Of a stretch of DNA of 64,000 nt, positions 17,201 to 23,520 are shown one piece after another. The DNA comes from Clostridia bacterium (GTDB taxonomy: Bacteria > Bacillota > Clostridia > Christensenellales > Borkfalkiaceae). The stretch is from the NCBI GenBank assembly GCA_900764105.1, contig CAAFMS010000028.1:43893-107892 (forward strand), given 5' to 3'. The translations under genes were made by a program, and so were the position numbers. Under the pieces are notes generated by a model. It made no database searches, had not been told where the DNA came from, and saw only the letters and a program-made list of their open reading frames with translations. The first letter of the stretch is position 1, and each line of letters opens with the position of its first letter.

Positions 17201-18179
17201 CTTTTTTGGTATAACCCATTATCGAACCGATTTCGACGCGGTCTAAAAGCCTGTCTATGACGAATTTGTACTTGTTCGTGGTGACGTCCTTTTCAAAGAG
17301 GTCCCTTATCTGCATTTCGTCGAATATCGCGTTGAGTTTGCCGGGAAGTTCGTCGCCCTCTTTCGATACGCCGAGATCGATAAGAAAATCGCCGACTTTC
17401 ATTTCGCCTATCGGGGAAAGTCCACCTTCGACGAGTTCCGTTCCTATATCGGAACTGCCCGTAACCACGTCGAAAATTCCGCCGAACCGAATGTTCGCCA
17501 GAAGATTCAACGCCTGAGGTTTACCCTCTTTCACCGTATATACGCCGCCGTTTTTCTCGAATACGCCGGGAAGAATTCCGCCGAACGTAAGGTCGGAAAG
17601 CGCGGTTAATATGCCGGGCTGATTTTTAACTTCGTCCGTCGAGATAAGTTGACCCAGACTATACTTGCGAAGTTTTTCTCTCTGCGCGCCGTCGAGAACC
17701 GTATCGGACGGTATGAACGCCAGAACCGCGCCCGTAGGCACGTCTGCCATAAAATCCTTAAACGCGACTTTTCCGCTTAAAAGCGAGAAAATCGAAACCG
17801 ATTTAAGGTCGTCTATGTAAGGTTGATTTTCCTCCGTCTTTTTGATGACGTTTTTCTCGTCGTCGGGATTGGAAGAGCCGCCCGCGAGTTTATTGACGAG
17901 ATCGACCGTGCTGAATCCGTATTTGGATTCGAGGTCGCTTATGTCGAAACTGTCGGGTGCGTCGAGCCAACGTCTCATAAGCCCGACGAAATCTTCGGCG
18001 GACATATCTTTCATGTCGCCGAGGGCGTCTTGTAAATCCTTGTCTTCGGGGAGAACGTCGGCTACGGTCATATTTCCGTACAAGTAGTACACGGAAGTGG
18101 CAAGTCCGCCTACCGTCGCCGAGATACCCATTATGAAGCCGAGTAAAAGACACAACAATCTTTTAAAAAGTTTACTCAT
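8268..18179 (-). CDS. Giant (3303-residue) repetitive membrane-anchored protein of unknown function
   Basis: The start is MSKLFKRLLCLLLGF at 18179 with AGGAG 8 nt upstream; a longer frame to 18290 covers the promoter. Residues 1-36 are one membrane segment (signal anchor), and the rest is predicted extracellular. The body is built from degenerate modules of roughly 60-120 residues with recurring phrases such as VGDIL/IGDLL, GxWxDKNG/NGTWxxxxG and LxVSDVFNxTVNQLL. Residues about 1640-2120 hold near-identical 121-residue units in A-B-B-A order. Residues about 2785-3100 contain Cys/His-rich cassettes (YCNGASDC, THTH). No LPXTG, choline-binding, SLH or catalytic motif was recognised. It has its own promoter and no co-transcribed neighbour. 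It may be a structural or adhesive surface protein (inference). Confidence 0.8.
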   Translation of the reverse strand: MSKLFKRLLCLLLGFIMGISATVGGLATSVYYLYGNMTVADVLPEDKDLQDALGDMKDMSAEDFVGLMRRWLDAPDSFDISDLESKYGFSTVDLVNKLAGGSSNPDDEKNVIKKTEENQPYIDDLKSVSIFSLLSGKVAFKDFMADVPTGAVLAFIPSDTVLDGAQREKLRKYSLGQLISTDEVKNQPGILTALSDLTFGGILPGVFEKNGGVYTVKEGKPQALNLLANIRFGGIFDVVTGSSDIGTELVEGGLSPIGEMKVGDFLIDLGVSKEGDELPGKLNAIFDEMQIRDLFEKDVTTNKYKFVIDRLLDRVEIGSIMGYTKKENGTWVQKSGDEETEVNGLLGYLANLNLTDVYHAFADEGTVEQKIHNFLLVFGDLSVGDILETFKYTKDENGVWKKPNGEPVQSELLKSLMDFTIEDVVGDKDSELTGKQIRLNVVAAISKLAGDDLTVAKGLGELFKLKFDEDGNPVKDENGYYLDENGESVGVFKTRLFDIKFKDLAVAFGGDKIELDAIYGVFEESLGGVTLGNVLGMTYSDGSWKNKDGGEITGIVSLLYDIRFGGVFSLVKELENSKEFSFSNVIRGFLPYASMGDIIAPLLGYSKVGEGNEVRYYDKNGGKIEDGLNTVLLLKLWQIAAGFDKNAEYNLKEEIKDVRLGDILNGKCDYDSLGETEWTIFGRTARGNLAKFFDLTLEQLLMTKSEENTRMLEETVKNISLGSVLAFALKYEEGTGDEYGTILGKDEKINGVFDAFLKWDYITYANITGDGFKNKELLREELNNQFGEFMLGETFVPFAAEKLGDGTYNFKTLEQASGLVNILFNTSYETIFNFIFSEDKDVINFIVEVLGDTTIGDVVAPVVGMKKVDDAYVLSKGEGKSIGVAISAILDTKIGRIITLLTDKNDNRTITQKLLGGKTNEEGLINLDFMLGQYVETFLGFRYNKADGKWYDKNEKEIYYPVSRLLSVNMFDLLDHLLGISQKYTADEKKDYLFGILDGIKIGDLLDPIIAKNDKLKDKQLIKLISDIVLVDTKGDENQGLVCDLLDAGKDKLDVINHYFGKIKLGYVAELFLYAKETDAKNHVWTKNDNGETYPVMLGDIFSVSVGYILDIVKNRTGEQNLAVNLVNEVFPQRRVGDLIAIIVPNFADNCQKDGIDNIWGVNKNPLPLVLSDVFDITFETVLHAVIGNQEAIDKVISITDKAFKYEEKEDGRKEGRTFNDYFKNFGINDFNDGTLRTIGQTKVGEFIRGVLGKVVKDPFTGETYTTIEYLKMLVGGVAFRDVVGIAVKSVKDLNRPLILSDVIDISFGDVFDLIDAITNNNLKGGIYKLLKKITDDDYHTLGVYLDDILRGQNAESIIKKNRGIDGLTQIKIAKLVGLILKVDGIRVNSNEGVKKFGVDSTTLDPIINYVLNLTDSVLIGDFLRNSDGSGYRLEDGKWYDDKGNACNDALNTVFNAPTSYVLYLVYGIMNPKLVSEAVKELKVGTVLMPLYNMLIPKAFAGSEMGLKDKEAEEANKEYEIKGAFSAFLTELSNKTIGGVMEDFKNNKPLEVIKNYVLDRPIGDILFDPLSKFLGEKLGLSGFACDANNVNGKGEYTTKKEPLNVIFNINVKEFLDSSDKVGFLKEKAGNLSIGAIAQIALAKLDKNADGTWANNGKNMPLIVSDLFNVKINQLLDIKNNKANLPEYLVNTICGEKRTLRHYLDDLKNDNISKITEKAVLSKLLNDPVVNVVKVVKDNKKQPTEIVKYYFGDAKLGEIVQIALAKLDKNADGTWANNGKAMKLIVSDVFNVTVNQLLEIKGKKGKGMITYLVETICKERTVGDYLSDLNMAAVNKIIEKDVLDKVVNEKVIDLVNRLIGEGKLEEKVRYYFGDATIGAIAQIALAKLDKNADGTWANDGKAMKLIVSDVFNVTVNQILEVKGKKGKDMITYLVETICKERTVGDYLSDLNMAAVNKIIEKDVLDKVVNEKVIDLVNRLIGEGKLEEKVRYYFGDATIGAIAQIALAKLDKNADGTWANDGKAMKLIVSDVFNVTVNQLLEVKNNKANLPEYLANTICGEKRTLRHYLDDLKNDNISKITEKAVLSKLLDDPVVNVVKVVKDNKKQPTEIVKHYFGTAKLGEFAQLAIKDLAVNEKNVWANGTKAMPLIVSDLFDLTVNEVGVFVKNIKNKAKIAEFAGKVTKDDKHTLNVYLEDILKKKITNKGLRELTDIKIAELASVALKVNDFEVPASKELEKFKIDLKTMDGVSKYADVINYVLNITDNVMFGYFKIKVDESGNESGIYFRIEGGKKVWYNEKGEKVSSGMSTVYSIPSSYVLFAVVALAMPGKIIEAVGDYRIGGLIQSFYNKSMTKFDSKIVGSDKKGEFTVEGSFKAVMEDVSNVTVKQIYNALLKDKNFVAKAKKMLLQRPIGDYAYDLVRVLTKGKICKGFACDATDVNGNYVISGNLADVLQATFNIKVNVMLSSLKKGVSGVKQLVKDTYKDFTVGDFTYDVFRKYAATKVRLTAGGTARDYKSNNLVLTGKMAKVFRATFNMKITEAASITKKIKVKNGVLDFVNTYYGKLSLGDVFGAVTEKLVAKKLKVTFNYDVANDYALTISGNFNEVFGAIFASSLGGLIEAYKAKKTAKYFLDEETGVIGKLPLGDILAYVCKTKSLEKQMKYTEIEKGEDGKWSVKGAYETPLDIAFNELTIGKVYKERANFQKNILKPYFGTVKVGELMGGRYDKANDEWIKPNGEVVKEEGANGVIMKKIYMLTIEEATNKGFKVTHILDGIYAGEILGYYYCGHYKFTTDERETRYTFCEPENSHKDYEYHVHDDGEMYSKKSEFVTALSGIKLCADATHTDENHKWHYHDKIDCTFKSHTDTTHTLGGWYKDESGTEKVGAIENAFANVRLGHLMSGSFEFSDIVRGVKLGEAMNMVRCGGSDETCDIPDATHEHKAGVWYKLNESTNTYEASGVLLDRIADKDLGEIFDNGLNLGEAFDGVLLGDVMGYKYCNGASDCTYKDADPTHTHIASGSKKVWYVLDDKGTPDASDDVYSRATTLETILANVSMRSVIDGDFSIETQIKNVKIGELMSYEYCDGTNECLPHGSGTHAEGWYRNDSGTWTKITDNLILCVADFTITDIRKDDFGTRLSSKVKASVTVGDIFEETQTGPLSLIPSTTKVGDISTAIQDAIDNSTAIDLFNAGVLPIKSDNGANNTAPGGTLEKLDSTFDKIRPYVIAGGVDTDGSGTIGDSAIDIVITFTAEEKAKATAAETISAEDKVTYQIADGYQYDNGRKFWGSLKLEEMVDVLLSIVTATV
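11808..13264 (-). repeat. Intragenic near-identical repeats in A-B-B-A order
   Basis: Four blocks of about 363-366 bp: A (11808-12172), B (12173-12535), B (12536-12898) and A (12899-13264). The two B blocks differ by only a few bases over 363 bp, and the A blocks share long identical runs. The period is a multiple of three, so copy-number change would keep the frame. Confidence 0.85.
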
Positions 18180-18260
18180 ATCTGCATCTCCTGTTGCACT
18201 TTGAGTCTTATTTCGCGCGCATATTTCACGCGTACGCAAAATAATAAAATTTACTCTTTT

Positions 18261-18290
18261 ATTATATAATGCATTACTTCGATTTGTCAA
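18261..18290 (-). promoter_or_regulatory. Promoter of the giant gene
   Basis: On the minus strand TTGACA (18290-18285), 18-bp spacer, TATAAT (18266-18261), about 80 nt before the start codon. Confidence 0.75.
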
Positions 18291-18440
18291 CTTGCAAACG
18301 CGAAATTTTTACCGTTTCGCCCTTTTCCCGTAAAGTTTTTTACAATTATTTTACTTTCAATTTACTTTCGGAGATTTTCGCCCGAAAAGCGAAAAACGCC
18401 GCGACGAAAAAAATGAAAAGAAAAGTCTGTGAAAAAAGTG

Positions 18441-18469
18441 TTGTCTTTTTCTGAAAAATATGGTATGCT
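18441..18469 (+). promoter_or_regulatory. Promoter of the diacylglycerol kinase-family gene
   Basis: TTGTCT (18441-18446), 17-bp spacer, TATGCT (18464-18469). The predicted start, about 18476, falls inside the left arm of the following inverted repeat. Confidence 0.6.
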
Positions 18470-18471
18470 TG

Positions 18472-18520
18472 TAGCCGATAAAACCCCCGACCGAACCCGA
18501 TTGGGGGGTTTTATCGGCTA
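18472..18520. promoter_or_regulatory. 17-bp perfect inverted repeat in the leader of the lipid kinase gene
   Basis: TAGCCGATAAAACCCCC (18472-18488) and its exact complement (18504-18520) flank a 15-nt loop. There is no U-tract, so it is not a terminator. It could be a DNA operator overlapping +1 or a 5' stabilising hairpin. Confidence 0.6.
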
Positions 18521-18549
18521 AGATTATTTGACGAGAAGAAAAGAAACCG

Positions 18550-19413
18550 ATGATAAATATAATCGTAAATCCGAAAGCAAACGGGAAAAAAGCGGCTAAA
18601 ATAGCCAAAAAAGTAGACAAATATCTCACCGGAAAAGGGGTCGAACACGCCTTTTTCTACACCGACGCGCCGAGACACGCGATAAAACTCGCCGAAGAGT
18701 TGTCGAAAACGAGCGATACGATAGTCGCGCTCGGCGGAGACGGAACGATAAACGAGGTTTTGAACGGACTCGATACCGAGAAGGTAAAATTCGGAATTAT
18801 TCCCTCGGGAAGCGGCAACGATTTCATAGCGGCGGCGGGTATTCCCCAAAACCCGATAGAGGCCGTAGACCTCATTTTAAGCGGCGAGGCGAAACCGACC
18901 GATTATATGGTCTGCGGCGGAGTCCGAGGACTTAACATTATAGGCACGGGAATAGACGTAGATATTTTAAAGCGTTGCAAAAAAAGCAAGATTTTAAGGG
19001 GAAAACTGCAATACGTCATCTCGCTCGTAATCAGTCTTATAAAATTCAGATTTTACAAGTTTTATATCTGCAAAGGCGAAGAAAAAATCGAGAAGGAAGC
19101 CCTTATAGCGTGCGTCGGCAACGGACACAGATTAGGCGGCGGCATAAGAATGTGTCCCGAAGCGAAAATCGACGACGGCGAACTCGATTTCGTCATTGCG
19201 GGAAAACTTAAAAAACGCAAGATTCCGCATGCGTTTGTCAAACTCATGCAAGGAAAAATTCTCGAACAGGACTTCACTTCTTTCGAAAGATGCGAACACG
19301 TCAGATTAGAGTTCGACAAGCCCGTTACGATACAGGTAGACGGCGAACTCTACGACGGACTCGATTTCGACTTATCGATAGTAAAAAGCGGAATAAAAAT
19401 CTACCGCCCGTAA
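18550..19413 (+). CDS. Diacylglycerol kinase-family lipid kinase (YegS/DgkB/BmrU-like)
   Basis: 287 residues. The nucleotide-binding motif GGDGTINEVLNG (62-73) and SGSGNDF give the DAGK catalytic domain; the C-terminal half has QVDGE and CPEAKIDDGELDF. The family phosphorylates diacylglycerol or related lipids at the cytoplasmic membrane face, recycling DAG from lipoteichoic acid synthesis in Firmicutes (DgkB). The RBS is weak (AAGAAAAG). It is a single-gene unit with its own promoter, long leader hairpin and terminator. The substrate cannot be told from BmrU/YegS relatives. Confidence 0.88.
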   Translation: MINIIVNPKANGKKAAKIAKKVDKYLTGKGVEHAFFYTDAPRHAIKLAEELSKTSDTIVALGGDGTINEVLNGLDTEKVKFGIIPSGSGNDFIAAAGIPQNPIEAVDLILSGEAKPTDYMVCGGVRGLNIIGTGIDVDILKRCKKSKILRGKLQYVISLVISLIKFRFYKFYICKGEEKIEKEALIACVGNGHRLGGGIRMCPEAKIDDGELDFVIAGKLKKRKIPHAFVKLMQGKILEQDFTSFERCEHVRLEFDKPVTIQVDGELYDGLDFDLSIVKSGIKIYRP

Positions 19414-19455
19414 TTTAAAATCGGAAAAAACTTTCTTAAAGCGCATACGATTCGG

Positions 19456-19490
19456 AAAGGCTCCCCTTATTTGGGAGAGTCTTTTATTTT
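19456..19490 (+). terminator. Terminator after the lipid kinase gene
   Basis: AAAGGCTCCCC (19456-19466) pairs imperfectly with GGGAGAGTCTTT, followed by TTATTTTTTA. Confidence 0.7.
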
Positions 19491-19537
19491 TTACTTTTCC
19501 CGTTTTCAGTCAGGCAAACAGTAAAAAACAAGAAAAC

Positions 19538-19563
19538 GGGACGTCGGGGGCGCCGTCCCCTAC
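19538..19563 (-). repeat. REP element
   Basis: Minus-oriented short REP (GTAG head at 19563). With the plus-oriented copy at 19692 it brackets a semi-conserved 128-bp AT-rich spacer, a BIME-like unit. The 19414-19831 stretch holds only a terminator and repeats. Confidence 0.8.
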
Positions 19564-19691
19564 GGCAAAACTCGACAAATCTTCGGCTTTATAAAAAAGT
19601 TGCTTTTAGTTACATTTTATTGCTTGCCGATTTACAAAGGTTAAACAAAAAATCAAAATAATCAGCCTATAAGCGATTTATTTACACATTC

Positions 19692-19717
19692 GTAGGGGAC
19701 GGTGCCCTCGACCTCCC
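19692..19717 (+). repeat. REP element
   Basis: Plus-oriented short REP, GTAG at 19692-19695, with one change in the right arm (CCTCCC). Confidence 0.75.
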
Positions 19718-19740
19718 GTTTTAACGTTAACCGACATTTC

Positions 19741-19766
19741 GTAGGGGACGGCGCCCTCGACGTCCC
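19741..19766 (+). repeat. REP element
   Basis: Plus-oriented short REP with intact GGGACG...CGTCCC stem, 49 bp after the previous copy. Confidence 0.8.
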
Positions 19767-19831
19767 GTTTTAGCGTTAACCGCAAAGGATCTCTCGGAAT
19801 AACGAGGGGTCTTTTCGCATATATTCGTTGT

Positions 19832-20650
19832 ATGAAATTCCTCAAAATTCAGGCTGCGGGAAACGACTATCTCTACGTTTCGGGCGACACGCCCCTTTCG
19901 GACTTGCCTTCCCTCTCCGAAAAATATTGCGACAGGCGATTCGGCGTCGGCGCGGACGGTATTATTCGCGTCGAGAAAATTTCGGACGGACTACTCTCTA
20001 TGCGTATTTTCAACGCCGACGGAAGCGAAGGCAAAACCTGCGGCAACGGTATTCGCTCGTCCGCGGTTTTCGCATACCTTACGAGTATGATTAACTCAAA
20101 CGAAGTCAAAATAAAAACTCTCTCCGCAACGCATACGGTAAGATTTTCCGATCTTGGCGACAACCGCTATTATTCCGTAGCGGACTTTCCTACGCCCTCG
20201 CCCGACGAAAATGCGGATACTTTGATTGAAATTTTACAAAAAAACGGTCTATATGTCGATAAACGCAACTTTTTTACGGTAAACAACGGGAACATTCACG
20301 CGGTTGTTTTAAACGGAAAACACTCGGCGAGGGAGTATTTCGAGGCTATAAAAAGCGCGAAGATTTACGACGGCGGAGCGAACGTAGAGGTCGTTAAAAA
20401 AAGCGGCGACGAAATACTTTGCGAAGTCTGCGAACGCGGTTCTCTTATGACCTTATCGTGCGGAAGCGGAGCGGTTGCGGTTGCGTTCGCCCTGAAAAAC
20501 AGTCTTTTCCCGAGAAGAAACGAGTACGATATAAAAATGAATGGCGGCGTTTTAACCGTAAAATTCGAAGGGGGAAAAGCTTTTCTCGGCGGCTTAGTCA
20601 CGCCCGTTTTTTACGGCGATACGGACACCTACAAAACGTTTGAATTTTAA
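19832..20650 (+). CDS. dapF: Diaminopimelate epimerase
   Basis: 272 residues. It interconverts LL- and meso-diaminopimelate for lysine and peptidoglycan synthesis. The two catalytic cysteines are visible: Cys70 in KTCGNG and Cys210 in LSCGSGA; the N-terminal AAGND and RRFGVGADG also fit. No Shine-Dalgarno sequence precedes the ATG, but a TATATT box ends six bases before it, so the message may be leaderless. It is followed 49 nt later by dapL, giving the last two steps of the DapL pathway together. Confidence 0.95.
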   Translation: MKFLKIQAAGNDYLYVSGDTPLSDLPSLSEKYCDRRFGVGADGIIRVEKISDGLLSMRIFNADGSEGKTCGNGIRSSAVFAYLTSMINSNEVKIKTLSATHTVRFSDLGDNRYYSVADFPTPSPDENADTLIEILQKNGLYVDKRNFFTVNNGNIHAVVLNGKHSAREYFEAIKSAKIYDGGANVEVVKKSGDEILCEVCERGSLMTLSCGSGAVAVAFALKNSLFPRRNEYDIKMNGGVLTVKFEGGKAFLGGLVTPVFYGDTDTYKTFEF

Positions 20651-20699
20651 ACAAATTCCGTTTTGACCTGAATATGAAGTATATTTAAAGGAATAAAAT

Positions 20700-21863
20700 A
20701 TGAAATATAACGAAAACTTCCGAAAACTATCCGACTCCTACGTATTCGCAGGCATAAACGCCCGAAAAGCGACCGCGAAAGAAAAATGGGGCGATAAACT
20801 CCTCGACCTCGGGGTCGGCGACGTCAAATTGCCATTGTTTCCCGTAGTCGCCGAAGAAATGAAAAAAGCCCTCGACGAAATGACTACTTTGTCGGGCTTT
20901 AAGGGCTATTCGCCGAGTTCGGGCTACGATTTTCTCAAAGAGGCAATCGCGAAAGACTATTCGGACAAGGGCGTTGCCGTCAGAAAGTCGGAAATCTTCG
21001 TAAACGACGGGGCGAAAGAGGAACTCTACGATATTTTCGGGCTTCTTAATCCGAACAGCCGAATAATCGTTCCCACCCCCTGTTACCCCGCCGTCGCCGA
21101 GGCTAATCTGCTTCTCGGGAACGAGGTTATCTATATAGAATCGGACGATGATTTCGTTCCGTACCCGCCCTTCGGTACTGCCGCCGACGCCGTTTATCTC
21201 TGTTCGCCGTCAAACCCGAGCGGCGCGGCGTTGGACTACAAAACTCTCGCCCTATGGGTCAATTACGCCATTTCCGCGAACGCCGTTATCGTTTTCGACG
21301 GGGCGTATTCCGACTATCTGTCGGACGGCTACCCCGACTCGATTTTTCGCATCCCAAACGCAAGAAGGTGTTCGATAGAAGTCCGTTCTTTTTCAAAAGG
21401 TTACGGCTTTACGGGACTTCGGCTCGGCTACTCGGTAATACCCGAAGAACTTCCCGAAGCGGGTAAGTTCAAAAAACGCAAGTCGGGATGCAGCGACAAC
21501 GGCGTTTCATACGTTACTCAGCGCGGCGGTCTTTCGTGCCTTTCGGCAGAGGGACGTCGGGAAATGAAAAAACGGGTTAAATATTATAAAGATAACGCCG
21601 AGATTTTAAGACAGGCTTTAAAATCGAAAGGCTTAAAATACGCGACGGGCGACGATTCGCCTTACGTTTACGCCCGTTGCCCCGAGGGATTTACGGACGA
21701 GTCGCTATGCGGAATTCTCTCCGACAAACTCGGAATAATTGCAACCCCCGGAAAAGGATTCAATCAACAAAAAGGCGAATATTTCCGCCTCTCCGCTTTT
21801 GCTCCGAGAAAAGAGATATTCGAGGCTTCGGACAGACTTTCCTCCTTTAATTTTAGCCGATAA
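20700..21863 (+). CDS. dapL: LL-diaminopimelate aminotransferase
   Basis: 387 residues, class I/II PLP aminotransferase. It converts tetrahydrodipicolinate directly to LL-DAP, bypassing the acyl-blocked steps. PLP lysine Lys233 sits in RSFSKGYGFTGLRLGY; the DapL-like N-terminus (LLDLGVGDVKLPLFPVV, GYSPSSGYDFLKEAIA) and YLCSPSNPSG are present. RBS AAAGGA. The neighbour dapF supports the assignment. The catalytic part of the family's usual length of about 400 residues is complete. Confidence 0.93.
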   Translation: MKYNENFRKLSDSYVFAGINARKATAKEKWGDKLLDLGVGDVKLPLFPVVAEEMKKALDEMTTLSGFKGYSPSSGYDFLKEAIAKDYSDKGVAVRKSEIFVNDGAKEELYDIFGLLNPNSRIIVPTPCYPAVAEANLLLGNEVIYIESDDDFVPYPPFGTAADAVYLCSPSNPSGAALDYKTLALWVNYAISANAVIVFDGAYSDYLSDGYPDSIFRIPNARRCSIEVRSFSKGYGFTGLRLGYSVIPEELPEAGKFKKRKSGCSDNGVSYVTQRGGLSCLSAEGRREMKKRVKYYKDNAEILRQALKSKGLKYATGDDSPYVYARCPEGFTDESLCGILSDKLGIIATPGKGFNQQKGEYFRLSAFAPRKEIFEASDRLSSFNFSR

Positions 21864-21893
21864 ATATCAATACTTTCCACTCTAAAACCGCCG

Positions 21894-21908
21894 TATAAGT
21901 CGATTATC
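21894..21908 (+). repeat. Interspersed 15-bp word TATAAGTCGATTATC, copy 1
   Basis: Exact copy in the gap between dapL and yyaC, overlapping the yyaC stop codon. Other exact copies are at 26537, 27700, 34332 and 50407; a near copy is at 60553. Confidence 0.85.
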
Positions 21909-22449
21909 GGCAATTTACGGCAGGCATAGACAGTTTATCGAAGTACTCTTTCACCGCCTCGGAAATCGCCTCGGCAAGCGAATAGACGAGCGATAAACGG
22001 ACGGAAGAAAGCGAGGCTTTGGGCGAAGTTTTTTCATCTACGACGGCGATTATCGACGCGTCGCCTATTTCGGCGAGGTCCTTTTCCACGCCGAGACCGG
22101 GCTTGACGGGTCGGTCGGAAATTTTAATACCGCCTATCTCTTCCCGTCTTCCGAGGGCGGCGTCTATCGCCACCGTTTTTTCGTAAGGGTACGCTCTTTT
22201 AACGAATTTCGCGATTACGTTTACGTCCCTTGCCGTCACGGGTTTATCGAGCGAACCGAAAACGTACGTCCTGCCGCCGAGTTTTTGCCTGAGCATAGTG
22301 CCGACGAGCGGACCTAAACTGTCGCCCGTAACGGCGTCCGTGCCTATACACACGAAAATTGCGGTTTTGCCGTCCAAAACAGCGTTCAACGCCTGTAAAA
22401 TTTTCATTTTTACGCCGCCCGAGGACGCGGAAATATAATAGTTTTGCAT
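21904..22449 (-). CDS. yyaC: Spore protease YyaC (DUF1256)
   Basis: 181 residues. The family core FVCIGTDAVTGDSLGPLVGTML is nearly diagnostic; GSLDKPV, AIDAALGRREEIG and KPGLGVEKDLAEIGDASII also fit. YyaC is related to the GPR germination protease and is restricted to endospore formers, so it is a marker that this lineage sporulates or did so recently. The start at 22449 has no clear RBS; the Met at 22407 is an alternative. The stop codon lies inside the TATAAGTCGATTATC word. Confidence 0.88.
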   Translation of the reverse strand: MQNYYISASSGGVKMKILQALNAVLDGKTAIFVCIGTDAVTGDSLGPLVGTMLRQKLGGRTYVFGSLDKPVTARDVNVIAKFVKRAYPYEKTVAIDAALGRREEIGGIKISDRPVKPGLGVEKDLAEIGDASIIAVVDEKTSPKASLSSVRLSLVYSLAEAISEAVKEYFDKLSMPAVNCR

Positions 22450-22487
22450 AAATAATATTATTTACTCAAAAAAATTAAATAAACCGC

Positions 22488-22516
22488 TTGCAAAAAATTT
22501 TTTTATGTGGTAATAT
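22488..22516 (+). promoter_or_regulatory. Promoter of the CvpA-family gene
   Basis: TTGCAA (22488-22493), 17-bp spacer, TAATAT (22511-22516). Confidence 0.65.
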
Positions 22517-22559
22517 AGTATTGAATAATATATTTACCTTTAATGGAGGCTTGTACTTT

Positions 22560-23204
22560 ATGGGAATCGCTGAATTTGTATGTATCGGCATCATAGTACT
22601 TTTTGCTTTGATAGGTTTGCTAAGGGGATTCGCAAAGCAAATCGTTACGCTTTGCTGTTGGTTTTTCGCTCTTATCGGGGCAATACTTCTCGTAGAACCC
22701 GTTTTTAAACTTGTTTTTGCAGCCGACAACGCTCCGCTTCACAACGTTCTTTCGAGTTTTGCGGGAGTTATGGCGTTCTGCGACGGCTTCCTCGGAGATA
22801 TGGCGGCGGCTCGCGGACTTGCAAGCGGCGGCGCTCTCGCGGCGAACTGGATAATAATGCTCGGCATTTTACTCATTCTCTGGATCCTCGTGACGATCGT
22901 ATTTAAAATCGTAAAACTTATATTCAGACCGTTCACTACGATTGCGAATCCGATTAAACCGGTAGATAAAATTCTCGGTTTCCTTTTCGGCGCGGTCATC
23001 GGCGCGTTACATATCTTTATCTTCCTTACGATTGCATACCTTCTCAAAGATAAGGTTGCGGTCGTCGGAGAATATCTCGACAAACTCAAAATTACCGACA
23101 CCTCCTCGTACGTTTATCAATACGCGTACAAATGGGTAGCGGACTGGATAGGAGAGTACTTCAAAGGCGTAGGCGAGTTCTACTGGTCAACCGTAATCGC
23201 GTAA
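22560..23204 (+). CDS. CvpA family membrane protein
   Basis: 214 residues from MGIAEFVCIGIIVLFALIGLLRGF; GGAGG lies 10 nt upstream, so the in-frame extension to 22488 is rejected. Four hydrophobic segments (about 5-25, 30-50, 95-120, 140-165) with the CvpA pattern GLLRGFAKQ. The name comes from colicin V production in E. coli; the cellular role is not established. Single gene with its own promoter and a strong terminator. Confidence 0.82.
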   Translation: MGIAEFVCIGIIVLFALIGLLRGFAKQIVTLCCWFFALIGAILLVEPVFKLVFAADNAPLHNVLSSFAGVMAFCDGFLGDMAAARGLASGGALAANWIIMLGILLILWILVTIVFKIVKLIFRPFTTIANPIKPVDKILGFLFGAVIGALHIFIFLTIAYLLKDKVAVVGEYLDKLKITDTSSYVYQYAYKWVADWIGEYFKGVGEFYWSTVIA

Positions 23205-23226
23205 CAAAATCAGAAAATATAAGATT

Positions 23227-23261
23227 GCCGAAATTCGTTTTGCGGATTTCGGCTTTTTTTT
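23227..23261 (+). terminator. Intrinsic terminator after the CvpA-family gene
   Basis: GCCGAAAT/ATTTCGGC stem with a short inner stem, followed by eight T. Confidence 0.85.
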
Positions 23262-23385
23262 GATTTTTTACGCATAGTATTTATAACAGACAAAGACTTT
23301 TTTTCGCCGACGAGCGAGGTCGGTCGGCGGCGAAATTCAACTTCGGTGAAAAGTATGTAAAAAAATATCCTTTTTCTTTATATGT

Positions 23386-23414
23386 TTGAATTTTTATTTT
23401 TTATATGTTAGAAT
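23386..23414 (+). promoter_or_regulatory. Promoter of ftsH
   Basis: TTGAAT (23386-23391), 17-bp spacer, TAGAAT (23409-23414); leader of about 100 nt. The gap 23262-23385 holds an imperfect GC-rich hairpin (CGCCGAC...GTCGGCGGCG) and no gene. Confidence 0.65.
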
Positions 23415-23520
23415 GTTTTTACAAGTATTAAATTTTACGTTGCAAAGGTTTTTCGATACCTTTCTCGGCGTAAATGCAAGCAAAACGATACGACAGATCG
23501 TTTGAAACAAAGGAGACACA

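Noticed and set aside
23262..23520. Structured non-coding RNA or riboswitch in the ftsH upstream region
   Set aside because: An imperfect GC-rich hairpin lies upstream of the promoter, and the 100-nt leader shows no recognisable riboswitch core.
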